A DNA stretch of 64,000 bases from Sediminibacterium sp. KACHI17 (GTDB lineage: Bacteria > Bacteroidota > Bacteroidia > Chitinophagales > Chitinophagaceae). The stretch is taken from assembly GCF_040362915.1 (NCBI RefSeq), contig NZ_AP029612.1, forward strand, positions 1,860,001-1,924,000. Reading direction: 5' to 3'. Below are positions 37,341 to 46,258 of the stretch, in pieces. A program made the translations under genes and the position numbers. Within the stretch, counting starts at the first letter, position 1. Every line of letters starts with the position of its first letter. The notes beneath the pieces are model-generated. The model saw only the letters and a list, made by a program, of their open reading frames with translations. It searched no databases and had not been told where the DNA came from.

Positions 37341-38528
37341 TTATTTCAATACATTCAATTCCTTTCCTACTTTGATGAAAGCTGCGATAGCTTTATCAAG
37401 GTGATGCTGTTGATGTGCCGCACTCAGCTGAACACGTATACGTGCCAAACCTTTAGCAACAACCGGATAAAAGAATCCGATCACGTACACTTCTTCTTCC
37501 AACAATTTAGCAGCGAATTGTTGTGCCACTACTGCATCATACAACATAATAGGCACGATCGGATGGTCACCTGGCTTAATGTCAAAACCAGCTTCCGTCA
37601 TCTTTGAACGGAAGTATTTGGTATTATATTCCAATTGATCTCTTAAAGTTGTTGTCTCGGTCAACATATCCAATACTGCGATTGATGCACCTACGATAGA
37701 TGGTGCTACAGTATTAGAGAAAAGATAAGGTCTGCTTCTTTGACGCAGCATTTCAATGATCTCTTTTCTTCCCGATGTAAATCCACCACTGGCGCCGCCC
37801 AATGCTTTACCGAGTGTTCCCGTGATGATATCGATTCTTCCCATCACACCTCTATATTCATGTGTACCACGTCCGGTTTTACCCAAGAAACCGGATGAAT
37901 GACATTCATCGATCATTACGATAGCATCATATTGATCAGCCAGATCACAGATCTTATCCAATTGAGCGATCGTTCCATCCATACTAAAAGAGCCATCTGT
38001 TACGATGATTCTGCTTCTACATCCTGCACTCTCTTTTAATTTAGCTTCCAGATCATCCATATTGTTATGCTCATAACGGAAACGCTGTGCTTTACATAAA
38101 CGAACACCATCAATAATGGAAGCATGATTCAAAGCATCGCTGATGATGGCATCTTGTTCATTGAACAATGGTTCAAATACGCCACCATTCGCATCAAATG
38201 CTGCTGCATATAAGATTGTATCTTCTGTACCGAGAAAATCAGCCAGCTTTTTCTCCAGTTCTTTATGAATATCTTGTGTTCCGCAGATGAAACGAACACT
38301 GCTCATACCATAACCATGTGTGTCAATGGCTTTATGTGCAGCTTCAATTACCTTAGGGTGAGAAGAAAGACCCAAATAATTGTTGGCACAAAAGTTTAAA
38401 ACGGTTTTGCCATTCACTACAATCTCCGGGCCTTGTTCACTGGTGATGATGCGTTCTTTCTTAAACAATCCGGCCGCATCAATCTCTTGTAATTCTTCCC
38501 TGATACGGGTCACAAACTTTTCATTCAT
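37341..38528 (-). CDS. kbl: Glycine C-acetyltransferase (2-amino-3-ketobutyrate CoA ligase)
   Basis: This 395-residue PLP enzyme of the alpha-oxoamine synthase family cleaves 2-amino-3-ketobutyrate with CoA to glycine and acetyl-CoA in threonine breakdown. Family features: NFCANNYLGLSSHP, SVRFICGTQDIHKELEKKLA, VMIDECHSSGFLGKTGRGT and the PLP-lysine segment IDIITGTLGKALGGASGGF. Serine palmitoyltransferase and BioF are related, but the N-terminal and RFICGTQ patterns favour Kbl. No tdh gene is adjacent. It lies upstream of the beta-lactamase on the same strand. Confidence 0.93.
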   Translation of the reverse strand: MNEKFVTRIREELQEIDAAGLFKKERIITSEQGPEIVVNGKTVLNFCANNYLGLSSHPKVIEAAHKAIDTHGYGMSSVRFICGTQDIHKELEKKLADFLGTEDTILYAAAFDANGGVFEPLFNEQDAIISDALNHASIIDGVRLCKAQRFRYEHNNMDDLEAKLKESAGCRSRIIVTDGSFSMDGTIAQLDKICDLADQYDAIVMIDECHSSGFLGKTGRGTHEYRGVMGRIDIITGTLGKALGGASGGFTSGRKEIIEMLRQRSRPYLFSNTVAPSIVGASIAVLDMLTETTTLRDQLEYNTKYFRSKMTEAGFDIKPGDHPIVPIMLYDAVVAQQFAAKLLEEEVYVIGFFYPVVAKGLARIRVQLSAAHQQHHLDKAIAAFIKVGKELNVLK

Positions 38529-38581
38529 AGCTTAACAATTATGGAATGCGAAGGTAGGAAAAGTTAGGGAAGAGTAGAATT

Positions 38582-38647
38582 GACAGATGATAGATGACAG
38601 TTGACAGGAAAAGAATTCCTTCTGTCAACTGTCATCTATCATCTGTC
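38582..38647. repeat. Heptamer-word palindromic element 11 (GACAGAT words)
   Basis: Words GACAGAT, GATAGAT, GACAGTT, GACAGGA are mirrored as CTGTCAA, CTGTCAT, CTATCAT, CTGTC. The stem is a perfect 26-base inverted repeat (38582-38607 with 38622-38647) with a 14-base loop. It lies 9 bases after the response-regulator stop codon and probably acts as its terminator. Confidence 0.92.
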
Positions 38648-38656
38648 TACCAAAAG

Positions 38657-39340
38657 TTAGACAACAAATCGATACCCCACCCCTTTAATCGTAATGATCT
38701 CCAATGAGGGATCTTCTTTCAGGTAGCCACGGATTTTGGTAATGTAAACGTCCAGGTTTCGACTATTAAAAAAGGAATCATTGCCCCAGATATGGTTCAA
38801 GAGATCCCTTCTGTCGATCACATCATTTTTATGACGGTAGAGGTATTTAACCAATTCAGCTTCGCGATAAGAGAGTTTTCGCTCTGTTGGACCATTGGCG
38901 AGTACTTGTTTATTTAAATGAAACTGATATTTACCCATGGTAATGCTATCACCGGTTTCCGGAATCAATACCTCTTTCTTTACACGCAATGCATTTTCAA
39001 TACGCACGATCAGTTCTTCCATACTGAAGGGTTTTCTGATATAGTCATTCCCTCCTATTTTAAAACCCTGTACTACATCTTCCGTTTGTGTTTTAGCAGT
39101 AAGGAAGATGACTGGAACATCATCATTCAACTTGCGGATATCTTCAGCCAGCTCAAAGCCACTTTTATTAGGCAGCATCACATCGAGAATACAGATATCA
39201 GGATTTTCGTCTTCGAAAGTACGGATCACATCAGCACCATCAGATTCCATGATCACTTCAAATCCTCTTGTCTCAAGGGTTTCCTTGACGATCTTTCCCA
39301 GAAACAATTCGTCTTCAACATATAATACTTTGATTGCCAT
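38657..39340 (-). CDS. OmpR/PhoB family response regulator
   Basis: This 227-residue regulator has a receiver domain (about 1-120) with phosphoacceptor Asp53 (ICILDVMLPNKSG), acidic pair Glu9-Asp10 and FLTAK, and a C-terminal winged-helix domain (about 130-227; LSYREAELVKYL, NVDVYITKIRGYL-like, GVGYRFVV). It starts 6 bases after the histidine kinase gene and so forms one operon with it. The likely targets are the ATTAACC arrays at 41228-41265 and 45365-45402, which sit before the kinase, the GLPGLI gene and a receptor gene. Confidence 0.95.
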   Translation of the reverse strand: MAIKVLYVEDELFLGKIVKETLETRGFEVIMESDGADVIRTFEDENPDICILDVMLPNKSGFELAEDIRKLNDDVPVIFLTAKTQTEDVVQGFKIGGNDYIRKPFSMEELIVRIENALRVKKEVLIPETGDSITMGKYQFHLNKQVLANGPTERKLSYREAELVKYLYRHKNDVIDRRDLLNHIWGNDSFFNSRNLDVYITKIRGYLKEDPSLEIITIKGVGYRFVV

Positions 39341-39346
39341 AGTTCA

Positions 39347-41173
39347 TTATTTGTCGTTAACCGGAAGTCTTACCGTAAATGTACTGCCTTTCTCCGGTTC
39401 ACTTTCTACAGAGATAGACCCATGATGACTTTTAATGACTTCTGCAACATAGCTCAGACCTAAACCATAGCCTTTGATATTGTGTTTATCACCTGTAGGA
39501 ACGCGGAAAAACTTATCAAATATCTTCCCCTGGTATTGAGGTGCTATTCCTACCCCATTATCCGATACCCTTAACACCATTGTTCTTGGATCAGCCATCT
39601 CTAAGTTTACTTTGATCTGTGCATTGCTTTTACTGTACTTCAATGCATTGTCCAACAAATTGTAAATCACACTGGTGATATGCAATTTATCTGCTTCCAG
39701 CATGAAGCTATGATCCGAGTTGGTGAATACTACATTAGCTTTTTGCTTATCGAATTGAAGTTTCATGATCTTCAAATTCTCATTCATCAATTCTTTCAGA
39801 TCAAAAGGTTCCTTATTCAGTTCGATCTGTTGTTTCTCGAACATGGAAAGTTTTAATACCTTATCAACCAATAGGCTTAACCGCTGAAGTTCCGCTGCAG
39901 ATATATCCAAGTACTCTTTTGTTCTTTCCGGACTTTGAATTGCATTAAAGTTTCTCAATGCTTCAATTGCAACACCTACTGTTGCGATCGGTGTTTTGAG
40001 TTCGTGTGTGATATTACTGATGAAATCATTCTTGATCTCTGCAAGTCTTTGCTGTGCCAATAAATTACGGTACAATACAATAAATGAACCGGCAACCAAC
40101 AGTAAAACCAGTAAAGAACCGCCGATCTGCATTTGCATCTTACTCAATACATACATATTGGTGTCTTCAAACCTGGCCTGGTAAGCATAAGGTGTTGTAT
40201 ACCCCACAAACACTTTATCAGTCATCACGGCATCGGAGCTATCGCGTTTCAGATTCCAGATCTTCTGACTGCTATCTTTAAATGATTCAAACTGTATTGA
40301 AAACTTGAGTCGTTTATTGGTCTTATTCAATTCTACTCTGTAAGCAGAGTCTACAACTTTTACAGGGATAGAATCATTGATGGTTTTATTACTGGAAAGA
40401 AAACGAATGATTGGAGAGCTTTGGGTTTTCCGAACCGGAGATTGAAACTGAAAAACAGAATCCGCTTTTGGAGTAAAGATCCTCGTAAAACGGGCACTAT
40501 CCGTTCTGCGCATTCTTTCTTCTAAGGTTTTAGCGGCTCTTAACATGGGCATGGTAAAAACCTTGCCGGATAATTTAGCCACACTATCTCTTAACAGGTT
40601 CAATGAAGCTGTATCTTTTGATTTTATGCTGATCGTGATACCACTGCTTTTTTGGAATGACTTACCAGAAAAATCGTCTTGAAAGGTACTATCCACACTG
40701 ATCACGATTTTTCGTGCTGAGTCGATCGCATTTTTGGATTGCTTCATGATCAACTCTATCAATGCAGGATTGGGTGCACCCTTAAAGCTAAAACCTGAAG
40801 CTGCTCCTTTGTGAACCGTAACTGACTCAATAGAATCTGCCGGTATCTGTTTTAATACATCAGATGGACTAATGGATCGATAAATAAATGCAGAAGGTTG
40901 AGGATTCTTTTTAACTGATTCATCAGATTGAAAAGAAGTATTATTTTTTTTTGTAGTCAGCGTTGTGGTAAAAACTTCACCTACCAATGCAGTATCTTTT
41001 TCAAATCTGCCTAATTGGAGTTTGTTCATGGTTTCCCGGAAACTGACATCTACTTCTTTACGCAGACCCGCATATTCATCTTTATACAGCTTATGTAGCC
41101 AATACCCTTCGAAGACAGCCAATAACAGAATGGTGGCCATCATTAATAAAAAGGTAAGCTGTACTTTTTTCAT
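39347..41173 (-). CDS. Sensor histidine kinase with large periplasmic domain
   Basis: The ATG at 41173 gives 608 residues; the longer frame to 41224 overlaps the promoter and is rejected. Two transmembrane helices (about 5-24 and 340-362) flank a periplasmic domain of about 310 residues without a recognised fold. The cytoplasmic part has the phosphoacceptor HisKA box NDFISNITHELKTPIA, the N-box VIYNLLDNALKYSK, DNGVGIAP, the F-box FDKFFRVP and GYGLGLS. The signal is unknown; co-regulation with a receptor and a GLPGLI protein suggests envelope or metal status. Confidence 0.94.
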   Translation of the reverse strand: MKKVQLTFLLMMATILLLAVFEGYWLHKLYKDEYAGLRKEVDVSFRETMNKLQLGRFEKDTALVGEVFTTTLTTKKNNTSFQSDESVKKNPQPSAFIYRSISPSDVLKQIPADSIESVTVHKGAASGFSFKGAPNPALIELIMKQSKNAIDSARKIVISVDSTFQDDFSGKSFQKSSGITISIKSKDTASLNLLRDSVAKLSGKVFTMPMLRAAKTLEERMRRTDSARFTRIFTPKADSVFQFQSPVRKTQSSPIIRFLSSNKTINDSIPVKVVDSAYRVELNKTNKRLKFSIQFESFKDSSQKIWNLKRDSSDAVMTDKVFVGYTTPYAYQARFEDTNMYVLSKMQMQIGGSLLVLLLVAGSFIVLYRNLLAQQRLAEIKNDFISNITHELKTPIATVGVAIEALRNFNAIQSPERTKEYLDISAAELQRLSLLVDKVLKLSMFEKQQIELNKEPFDLKELMNENLKIMKLQFDKQKANVVFTNSDHSFMLEADKLHITSVIYNLLDNALKYSKSNAQIKVNLEMADPRTMVLRVSDNGVGIAPQYQGKIFDKFFRVPTGDKHNIKGYGLGLSYVAEVIKSHHGSISVESEPEKGSTFTVRLPVNDK

Positions 41174-41190
41174 GTTGTAATAGTGAATAA

Positions 41191-41218
41191 CAAAGGTAAA
41201 GGGTTCGGCTCCGATCAA
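41191..41218 (-). promoter_or_regulatory. Promoter of the two-component operon
   Basis: On the minus strand TACCTTTG (41198-41191) is an exact TAnnTTTG element with TTG (41218-41216) 17 bases upstream. The start site would be about 10 bases before the kinase ATG. The operator array begins 10 bases further upstream, which suggests autoregulation. Confidence 0.55.
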
Positions 41219-41227
41219 GGACATTTC

Positions 41228-41284
41228 ATTAACCTAAATTAACCTTTGAGCAAGAATGCTTAACAAAGGCTGGGATTAGTTTTG
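41228..41284 (+). promoter_or_regulatory. ATTAACC operator array and promoter of the GLPGLI gene
   Basis: ATTAACC occurs at 41228-41234 and 41238-41244 (10-base step), and a degenerate CTTAACA at 41259-41265 (a further 21). TAGTTTTG at 41277-41284 is an exact TAnnTTTG -7 element, but no TTG -33 is present, which suggests an activator-dependent promoter. The same spacing (10 then 21) is seen before the receptor gene at 45365-45402. Confidence 0.6.
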
Positions 41285-41346
41285 AAGGGATTTAAGGTTA
41301 AACAAAATCAATCTATTTTATTATTAAAAAGTAAATCTTAACCTAC

Positions 41347-42174
41347 ATGAAGAAAGCATTTTTATTGATATCCGCTGCGATGGGTATCAGTGCATTACAA
41401 GCTCAGATCAAGGAGGGCACGATCGTCTATGAAAGGAAGGTCAACAATCATCGTAGCATCACAAATGAACAAATGCGGGCGATGATACCGGAGTTTAGGA
41501 TCTCGAAGCACTTATTGATTTTCAGTGACAGCATTTCTATATACAGAATGATTCCTGAGAACGAAGCGCCGGATCCATTTGCAGGCGGTGCCGGAGCTGG
41601 CGGTGGCAATGGTATTCGTATGTCATTCAATATGGCAGGTGGTAGTGATGGGGGAGATCTCTACAAGAATTTCTCTCAGTCAAAATCGATCCTGAGTTCT
41701 GAACTAGCCGGTAAAAGCTATTTAGTGGTAGATTCTATCACACAACAACCTTGGAAGCTCACCAATGAAACCAAACAGATCCTTGGGTACACATGTCTGA
41801 AAGCAACCAGAAAAATCACAGTACAAGCCACTCAGATGAGAACCATCTCCATTGGCGGACCTTCAGCCAGCGCTTCCAGCGATACTACACGTCCTAAGCC
41901 AAGAGAAATAGAACTGGTAGCCTGGTATGCTCAAGATATTGCCAGTCCTGTTGGTCCTGAAAATTACGGTCAATTGCCAGGTGTGATCATGGAGTTGAAC
42001 AGCGATAATGGTGCAACTGTTTATACCGCATTAGAGTTTAAAAAAGAAGTTGATCCGAAGCAACTGAAAGAACCTAAAAAAGGAAAAACAGTAACAGCAT
42101 CAGAATTCTCAAAAATGAGAATGGAAATGATGCAACAACAATTTCAGAATGGTGGTATCAGATTTGGCGGTTAA
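41347..42174 (+). CDS. GLPGLI family exported protein
   Basis: This 275-residue protein has a signal peptide (MKKAFLLISAAMGISALQAQ) and the family's naming motif as YGQLPGVIMELN near residue 215, together with ILGYTCLKATRK and IELVAWYAQDIASPVGPENYG upstream. A Gly/Ala-rich loop lies near residues 79-90, and the C-terminus is Met/Gln/Gly-rich. GLPGLI proteins are a Bacteroidota family of unknown function that often sit beside outer-membrane receptors, as here (42507-45314). The promoter carries the same ATTAACC array as that receptor. A terminator follows. Confidence 0.92.
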   Translation: MKKAFLLISAAMGISALQAQIKEGTIVYERKVNNHRSITNEQMRAMIPEFRISKHLLIFSDSISIYRMIPENEAPDPFAGGAGAGGGNGIRMSFNMAGGSDGGDLYKNFSQSKSILSSELAGKSYLVVDSITQQPWKLTNETKQILGYTCLKATRKITVQATQMRTISIGGPSASASSDTTRPKPREIELVAWYAQDIASPVGPENYGQLPGVIMELNSDNGATVYTALEFKKEVDPKQLKEPKKGKTVTASEFSKMRMEMMQQQFQNGGIRFGG

Positions 42175-42190
42175 TTTATCCAACTAAAAT

Positions 42191-42228
42191 AAAAAAGGCT
42201 ATATCGTTTGATATAGCCTTTTTTTATG
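42191..42228 (+). terminator. Terminator after the GLPGLI gene
   Basis: A 15-base stem AAAAAAGGCTATATC with GATATAGCCTTTTTT around GTTT, ending in a T run, lies 16 bases after the stop codon. Confidence 0.92.
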
Positions 42229-42444
42229 GTATCACTCCCGTAGTGGTGATTCTATTTGAATGTAACAGGCTGTAGAATATGAAGCCCTTCTTGTTATAAG
42301 CTTCTGATTACTGGTTCATACGGTCATGACTCCCCTATAATGATCAATCGCTGTCGCTTAGCCTTCCTCTATGTAAACTTAGTATCCCTATTGTACATCC
42401 AGACGCTCAGTAGTTCATTTCATACTACTGATAGAATCATCCGT
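42229..42444. other. Unassigned 216-base stretch between two terminators
   Basis: No open reading frame of useful length, tRNA or known RNA motif was found. The sequence is more mixed in base composition than nearby spacers and lacks heptamer words. ATCACTCCCGTAGTGGTGAT (about 42234-42253) is a short dyad. It may be a remnant of a mobile element or an untranslated RNA; neither can be shown here. Confidence 0.4.
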
Positions 42445-42475
42445 AAATAAAAATCCCCTCCTAGACAGGAGGGGA
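42445..42475 (-). terminator. Terminator after the receptor gene
   Basis: On the minus strand TCCCCTCCT pairs with AGGAGGGGA (42475-42467 and 42462-42454) around GTCT, followed by TTTTTATTT. It lies about 32 bases after the receptor stop codon. Confidence 0.92.
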
Positions 42476-42506
42476 AACTGATATATATGAGAAAATAAAA
42501 GACGGA

Positions 42507-45314
42507 TCAGAAAGTTCTGGTAATCACTCTGGCACCACCTGTAGTAGCTGCTTTATTCAGGCGATAGGTAAAGCTTACCAAAAAGTAACGCTGTAATACA
42601 TTGTATCTGGTATCTTCTATGTAGTTCTGATTTGCAGAACGATTCACACCTACATTCTTATTCAGCATGTCATAAACGGTCAGTTTTAATTCTCCTCGCT
42701 TGTTTTTCATGAAACTCTTTGCCAATGAAGCATTCCAATAAGGAACCTTGGTATTGAAGCCATTAGCACGTCCGCTATTCACTACATAATTGAAACTGTT
42801 ATTCATGATCAAACCCAATGGCAGGTAATTATTCATTTCAATATTGTAGGTCTGCTGTAGGTAATTGGTATTCAGGATAGGCTGCAGTGAATAAGTGGCT
42901 TTACTGATATTCAGTCTGGCACTGGCAGTGATATCCATCAATCCATCTTTATTAAAACTATAATTCAAAGACGGACCAATTCCTATATTAGATATATTAT
43001 TACGCTGTCCATTCAGAAAAGCGATATTTCGCTGATAATTGGTACCTATTCCGATATCAATTCGTGATTTTAATTTTTTCAGCGGAAACCCTGCATTGAT
43101 ATTACCGAAAACAAAGTATTGTCCATCTGCATTCACCGGCATTGAAAGTCGTGAACCATTTGGTTGAATCACATCCGAATTAACGATTGCATTATTTGTT
43201 TTGGTAGCAGAAATAAATGCGAATAAATTCCTTTGCGTATAAATATTTGTAGAGAAGAAATTTAGGTTCAATGATTGAACATAGCTACGTTTTAGATTTG
43301 GATTACCGGTATATGTATTCAGTGGATCACTTACATCTGCAATCGGTTGCAACTGGGCAGTAGATGGTTGATTGGTAGACGTATTTAGATTCAACGACAA
43401 TGTTTTAGTAGAATTGATGCGATACTGCACATTCATACTTGGAAGAATATCTGAGAATTTTTGCTCAATGACATTCTTGTTGGTATTATTAGTACTTCTC
43501 AAAGTGGCAGCCTGGAAAGAGGAGCCTACTGTTAAGATCAGCTTATTCATATTGGCCCTGAAATTCAAGGTGCCGCCTCCATAATTGTAACTACTGGTGA
43601 AATCATTGCTCAGAATAGTATTATAGCGGTCATACTTACCCGAAGTTCCATCAAAGTCGTAGGTCTTACGATCACTTTGCCCGCTATTGGTGTTATAGAA
43701 GGAAGTGATCTCAAGTAAAGACTTCCGACCAATTGGTTCTGTATAGGTAACCATCGCACCAAAGTTTCTGGTGACAGCATTACGGCTGTTCTTTTGGTTA
43801 GTGATTGAATCCCGCAAAGGAACACCCGCAGCATAAAATGTATTGCGTGTATACAGATCACCTGATTGTTTGCTGTCGTTATAGTTTACACTAAAATTTC
43901 CTGATATGGTTCTGCCTCTTTTCTTCAATCGCTGACGATACAACGCATTTGCTGATAAATTCAAAGCTTCTGATCGTGTTTTACTATCACTAAAACCATC
44001 ATTGATCTTTTGTCCATTGGCATTGGTAGAACTGTAACTACTATACGTATTGGTATTATTCTGTTGAGCAGATACTTGTGGTGTGATCTTTAAAGAGATC
44101 ATGGTATCAAATTTATGATCGATACTTCCATTCCATCTTTGCTGCTGTACTTTTCGAGCTGAGCTACTATTGCTTCTATAATCGAATGTATTACCCGGCA
44201 ATAGATTTTGTCTGTTGGTAACACGATCTGTAAGAAGATCAATATCACTGAACATACCACTGGTATTGACATTCGATTTCTTATTCCAGGTATCATTATA
44301 ATTCACCCCGCCTGCATAAGTTGTTGCTACTCCTTGCTGATTTTGTCCAAGTCCTGTTACCGGCAACCCATTATCAGAAGGTCCAGTACCGATAGAGATA
44401 TTGACCCCTCCTCCATTGCGCATGCCTCTGGCAAGATCTCCGGTAAAATTCATGATATCATTCAATGAAAAGCCCTGACGGTTGGTATTATTGGCCATAC
44501 CTAATAAAGACAGCTGTTGATCGCCATTGAATCGGTTCACATTTGTTTGTCCGTCATAACGTCCATCATCTCCACCGGCTCCTGCCGCTATTCTTCCAAA
44601 AGTTGATTTATTTCTATCCTTTTTAAGTTTCAGGTTAATTGCTTTTTCTGAATTCCCGTCATCAATACCCGTAAATTCTGCCCGATCACTTTTCTTATCG
44701 AATACCTGCACTTTATCTACAGCATCAGCGTCGAGATTTTTTGTAGCGATCTTTGGATCACCCGTAAAAAATTCTTTCCCGTTCACCAATACGCGATTGA
44801 TTCTTTGTCCATTCACACGAACAGTCCCGTCATTATCCACCGTAACACCCGGCAAACGTTTCAGTAGATCTTCTACGACTGCATTGGGCTGTGTTTTAAA
44901 ATTTTCAGTATTGAATTCAACGGTGTCATTGTTAATGGTCACCGGTGGTCTTCTGGCTGTAACTGTAACATCGCCGCCATGTAACAGATCGGTCATAATG
45001 ATTTGCCCCAGATCTAACTCCTGACCAGCTTTTACTTCAATATTTTTCCAAACCGGTATATATCCCACATAGGAAGTCGATAGTAAATAACTTCCCTTAT
45101 CTAAGGATTTGAAAACAAATTTTCCTGTTGAATCTGCGCGGGTAAAGGTAACGAGGGTGGAATCTTTTGCATTGACAATGGAAATCGTGGCATAAGCTAA
45201 TCCACGCTTGGATGTAGTATCATATACATTTCCTTTCACTGCTGCAGGCTGTTGTGCTTGCACCAAAACCGGCAATACAAAAAGAACGAGTAAGGTAGTA
45301 ATGTATTTAAGCAT
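42507..45314 (-). CDS. Outer-membrane TonB-receptor-like beta-barrel protein
   Basis: This 935-residue protein has a signal peptide (MLKYITTLLVLFVLPVLVQAQ), a carboxypeptidase-regulatory-like domain (about 25-110), a plug-like domain (about 120-235; VVEDLLKRLPGVTVDNDGTV, RVLVNGKEFFTGDPKIA, KVQVFDKKSDRAEFTGID) and a long barrel ending FLVSFTYRLNKA. It is a paralog of 55029-57878 and fits the TonB-dependent receptor-like family without a SusD partner. The ATTAACC array and a -7 element upstream match those of the GLPGLI gene 1.2 kb away, so the two are likely co-regulated by the adjacent two-component system. The ligand is unknown. Confidence 0.9.
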   Translation of the reverse strand: MLKYITTLLVLFVLPVLVQAQQPAAVKGNVYDTTSKRGLAYATISIVNAKDSTLVTFTRADSTGKFVFKSLDKGSYLLSTSYVGYIPVWKNIEVKAGQELDLGQIIMTDLLHGGDVTVTARRPPVTINNDTVEFNTENFKTQPNAVVEDLLKRLPGVTVDNDGTVRVNGQRINRVLVNGKEFFTGDPKIATKNLDADAVDKVQVFDKKSDRAEFTGIDDGNSEKAINLKLKKDRNKSTFGRIAAGAGGDDGRYDGQTNVNRFNGDQQLSLLGMANNTNRQGFSLNDIMNFTGDLARGMRNGGGVNISIGTGPSDNGLPVTGLGQNQQGVATTYAGGVNYNDTWNKKSNVNTSGMFSDIDLLTDRVTNRQNLLPGNTFDYRSNSSSARKVQQQRWNGSIDHKFDTMISLKITPQVSAQQNNTNTYSSYSSTNANGQKINDGFSDSKTRSEALNLSANALYRQRLKKRGRTISGNFSVNYNDSKQSGDLYTRNTFYAAGVPLRDSITNQKNSRNAVTRNFGAMVTYTEPIGRKSLLEITSFYNTNSGQSDRKTYDFDGTSGKYDRYNTILSNDFTSSYNYGGGTLNFRANMNKLILTVGSSFQAATLRSTNNTNKNVIEQKFSDILPSMNVQYRINSTKTLSLNLNTSTNQPSTAQLQPIADVSDPLNTYTGNPNLKRSYVQSLNLNFFSTNIYTQRNLFAFISATKTNNAIVNSDVIQPNGSRLSMPVNADGQYFVFGNINAGFPLKKLKSRIDIGIGTNYQRNIAFLNGQRNNISNIGIGPSLNYSFNKDGLMDITASARLNISKATYSLQPILNTNYLQQTYNIEMNNYLPLGLIMNNSFNYVVNSGRANGFNTKVPYWNASLAKSFMKNKRGELKLTVYDMLNKNVGVNRSANQNYIEDTRYNVLQRYFLVSFTYRLNKAATTGGARVITRTF

Positions 45315-45335
45315 TTACTTCTGGTTTAATTCTTT

Positions 45336-45402
45336 CAAAAGTAGATGCCTGTCCAGGTAAATGCGGTTAATGAACTTTAGGGAAAGGTTAATGAAGGTTA
45401 AT
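45336..45402 (-). promoter_or_regulatory. ATTAACC operator array and promoter of the receptor gene
   Basis: On the minus strand exact ATTAACC copies lie at 45402-45396, 45392-45386 and 45371-45365 (steps of 10 and 21), followed after 21 bases by TACTTTTG (45343-45336), an exact -7 element. No TTG -33 is seen; the third copy overlaps that position. Compared with the GLPGLI promoter, the array is displaced by one helical turn. Confidence 0.62.
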
Positions 45403-45403
45403 A

Positions 45404-45443
45404 GAATAAAAAAAGCTCTTTACACTTTTCAGTGATAAAGAGC
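45404..45443 (-). terminator. Terminator after the FKBP isomerase gene
   Basis: On the minus strand GCTCTTTA-T-CACT pairs with AGTG-TAAAGAGC around GAAA, followed by TTTTTTTATTC. It directly abuts the receptor operator array. Confidence 0.88.
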
Positions 45444-45464
45444 CTTTGTAAAAAATCGTCAAAT

Positions 45465-46184
45465 TTATTTTTCGATCGATAACAGTTCAACTTCAAAAAT
45501 CAAGGTAGAGCCTGGACCGATCTTTGGTCCTGCCTGTTGATCACCATAAGCAAGATCAGAAGGAATATATAGTTTCCATTTGCTGCCTACTGTCATTAAT
45601 TGTAATGCTTCTTGCCAGCCTCTGATCACACCTCCAACTGAAAATACGATCGGCTCACCTCTTTCGACAGAGCTATCGAATATAGTACCATCAATCAAAG
45701 TACCATGGTAATGACATTTTACCTGATCATTGGCAGTTGGTTTTGCACCACCTGGATTATCTTTTATGATCTCATACTGTAATCCACTAGGCAATGTTAC
45801 TACTCCCGGACGTTTGCCATTGGCAACTAAGAAGTCTTTAGCTGCTTTCTTAGACTTCTCCAATTTAGCACCATTGATTTCATTGGCAAAGGTTCCAATA
45901 CAACGATCCAAAACATCTTCTTTCAATAACAAAGGCTTCTTTTGTAAAACATCATTCATTGCTCTTTGAAGCATGGCTAAGTTCACAGCATCCAATCCCT
46001 GCGCCTGTAAATTTTGAAGAATTCGGATACCCAGCGCATATCCTGCTGAATCTTTATTATTTTTTAAAGGATTCACAGCTACATTGGTTGATTTCACCGG
46101 CGCTTTAACAGCAGGTTTGGTCTGTCCATAGCTAGTAACAGACATCAACATAAGCATAAAAAAAGGGACTAATATTCGCATCAT
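45465..46184 (-). CDS. FKBP-type peptidyl-prolyl cis-trans isomerase, exported
   Basis: The ATG at 46184 gives 239 residues with a signal peptide (ILVPFFMLMLMSVTSYGQ). An FKBP N-terminal dimerisation region (about 55-130; AGYALGIRILQNLQAQGLD) precedes the C-terminal FKBP domain (about 145-239) with GTLIDGTIFDSSVERGEP, PIVFSVGGVIRGWQEAL and LAYGDQ. This Mip/FkpA layout indicates a periplasmic folding helper. It lies 74 bases downstream of argH on the same strand with no clear terminator between, but TATTGTTG (one mismatch to the -7 consensus) may give its own promoter. Family function is known; clients are not. Confidence 0.93.
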   Translation of the reverse strand: MMRILVPFFMLMLMSVTSYGQTKPAVKAPVKSTNVAVNPLKNNKDSAGYALGIRILQNLQAQGLDAVNLAMLQRAMNDVLQKKPLLLKEDVLDRCIGTFANEINGAKLEKSKKAAKDFLVANGKRPGVVTLPSGLQYEIIKDNPGGAKPTANDQVKCHYHGTLIDGTIFDSSVERGEPIVFSVGGVIRGWQEALQLMTVGSKWKLYIPSDLAYGDQQAGPKIGPGSTLIFEVELLSIEK

Positions 46185-46258
46185 TTCAGGTTTAATACAC
46201 CCAAAACAACAATATTTCCGGCACTGTTCCAAGAAAGAATCAAAGGATCTGCTACTGT

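Noticed and set aside
42229..42444. Insertion sequence or group II intron remnant
   Set aside because: No transposase or reverse-transcriptase fragment could be translated on either strand; kept only as unassigned.
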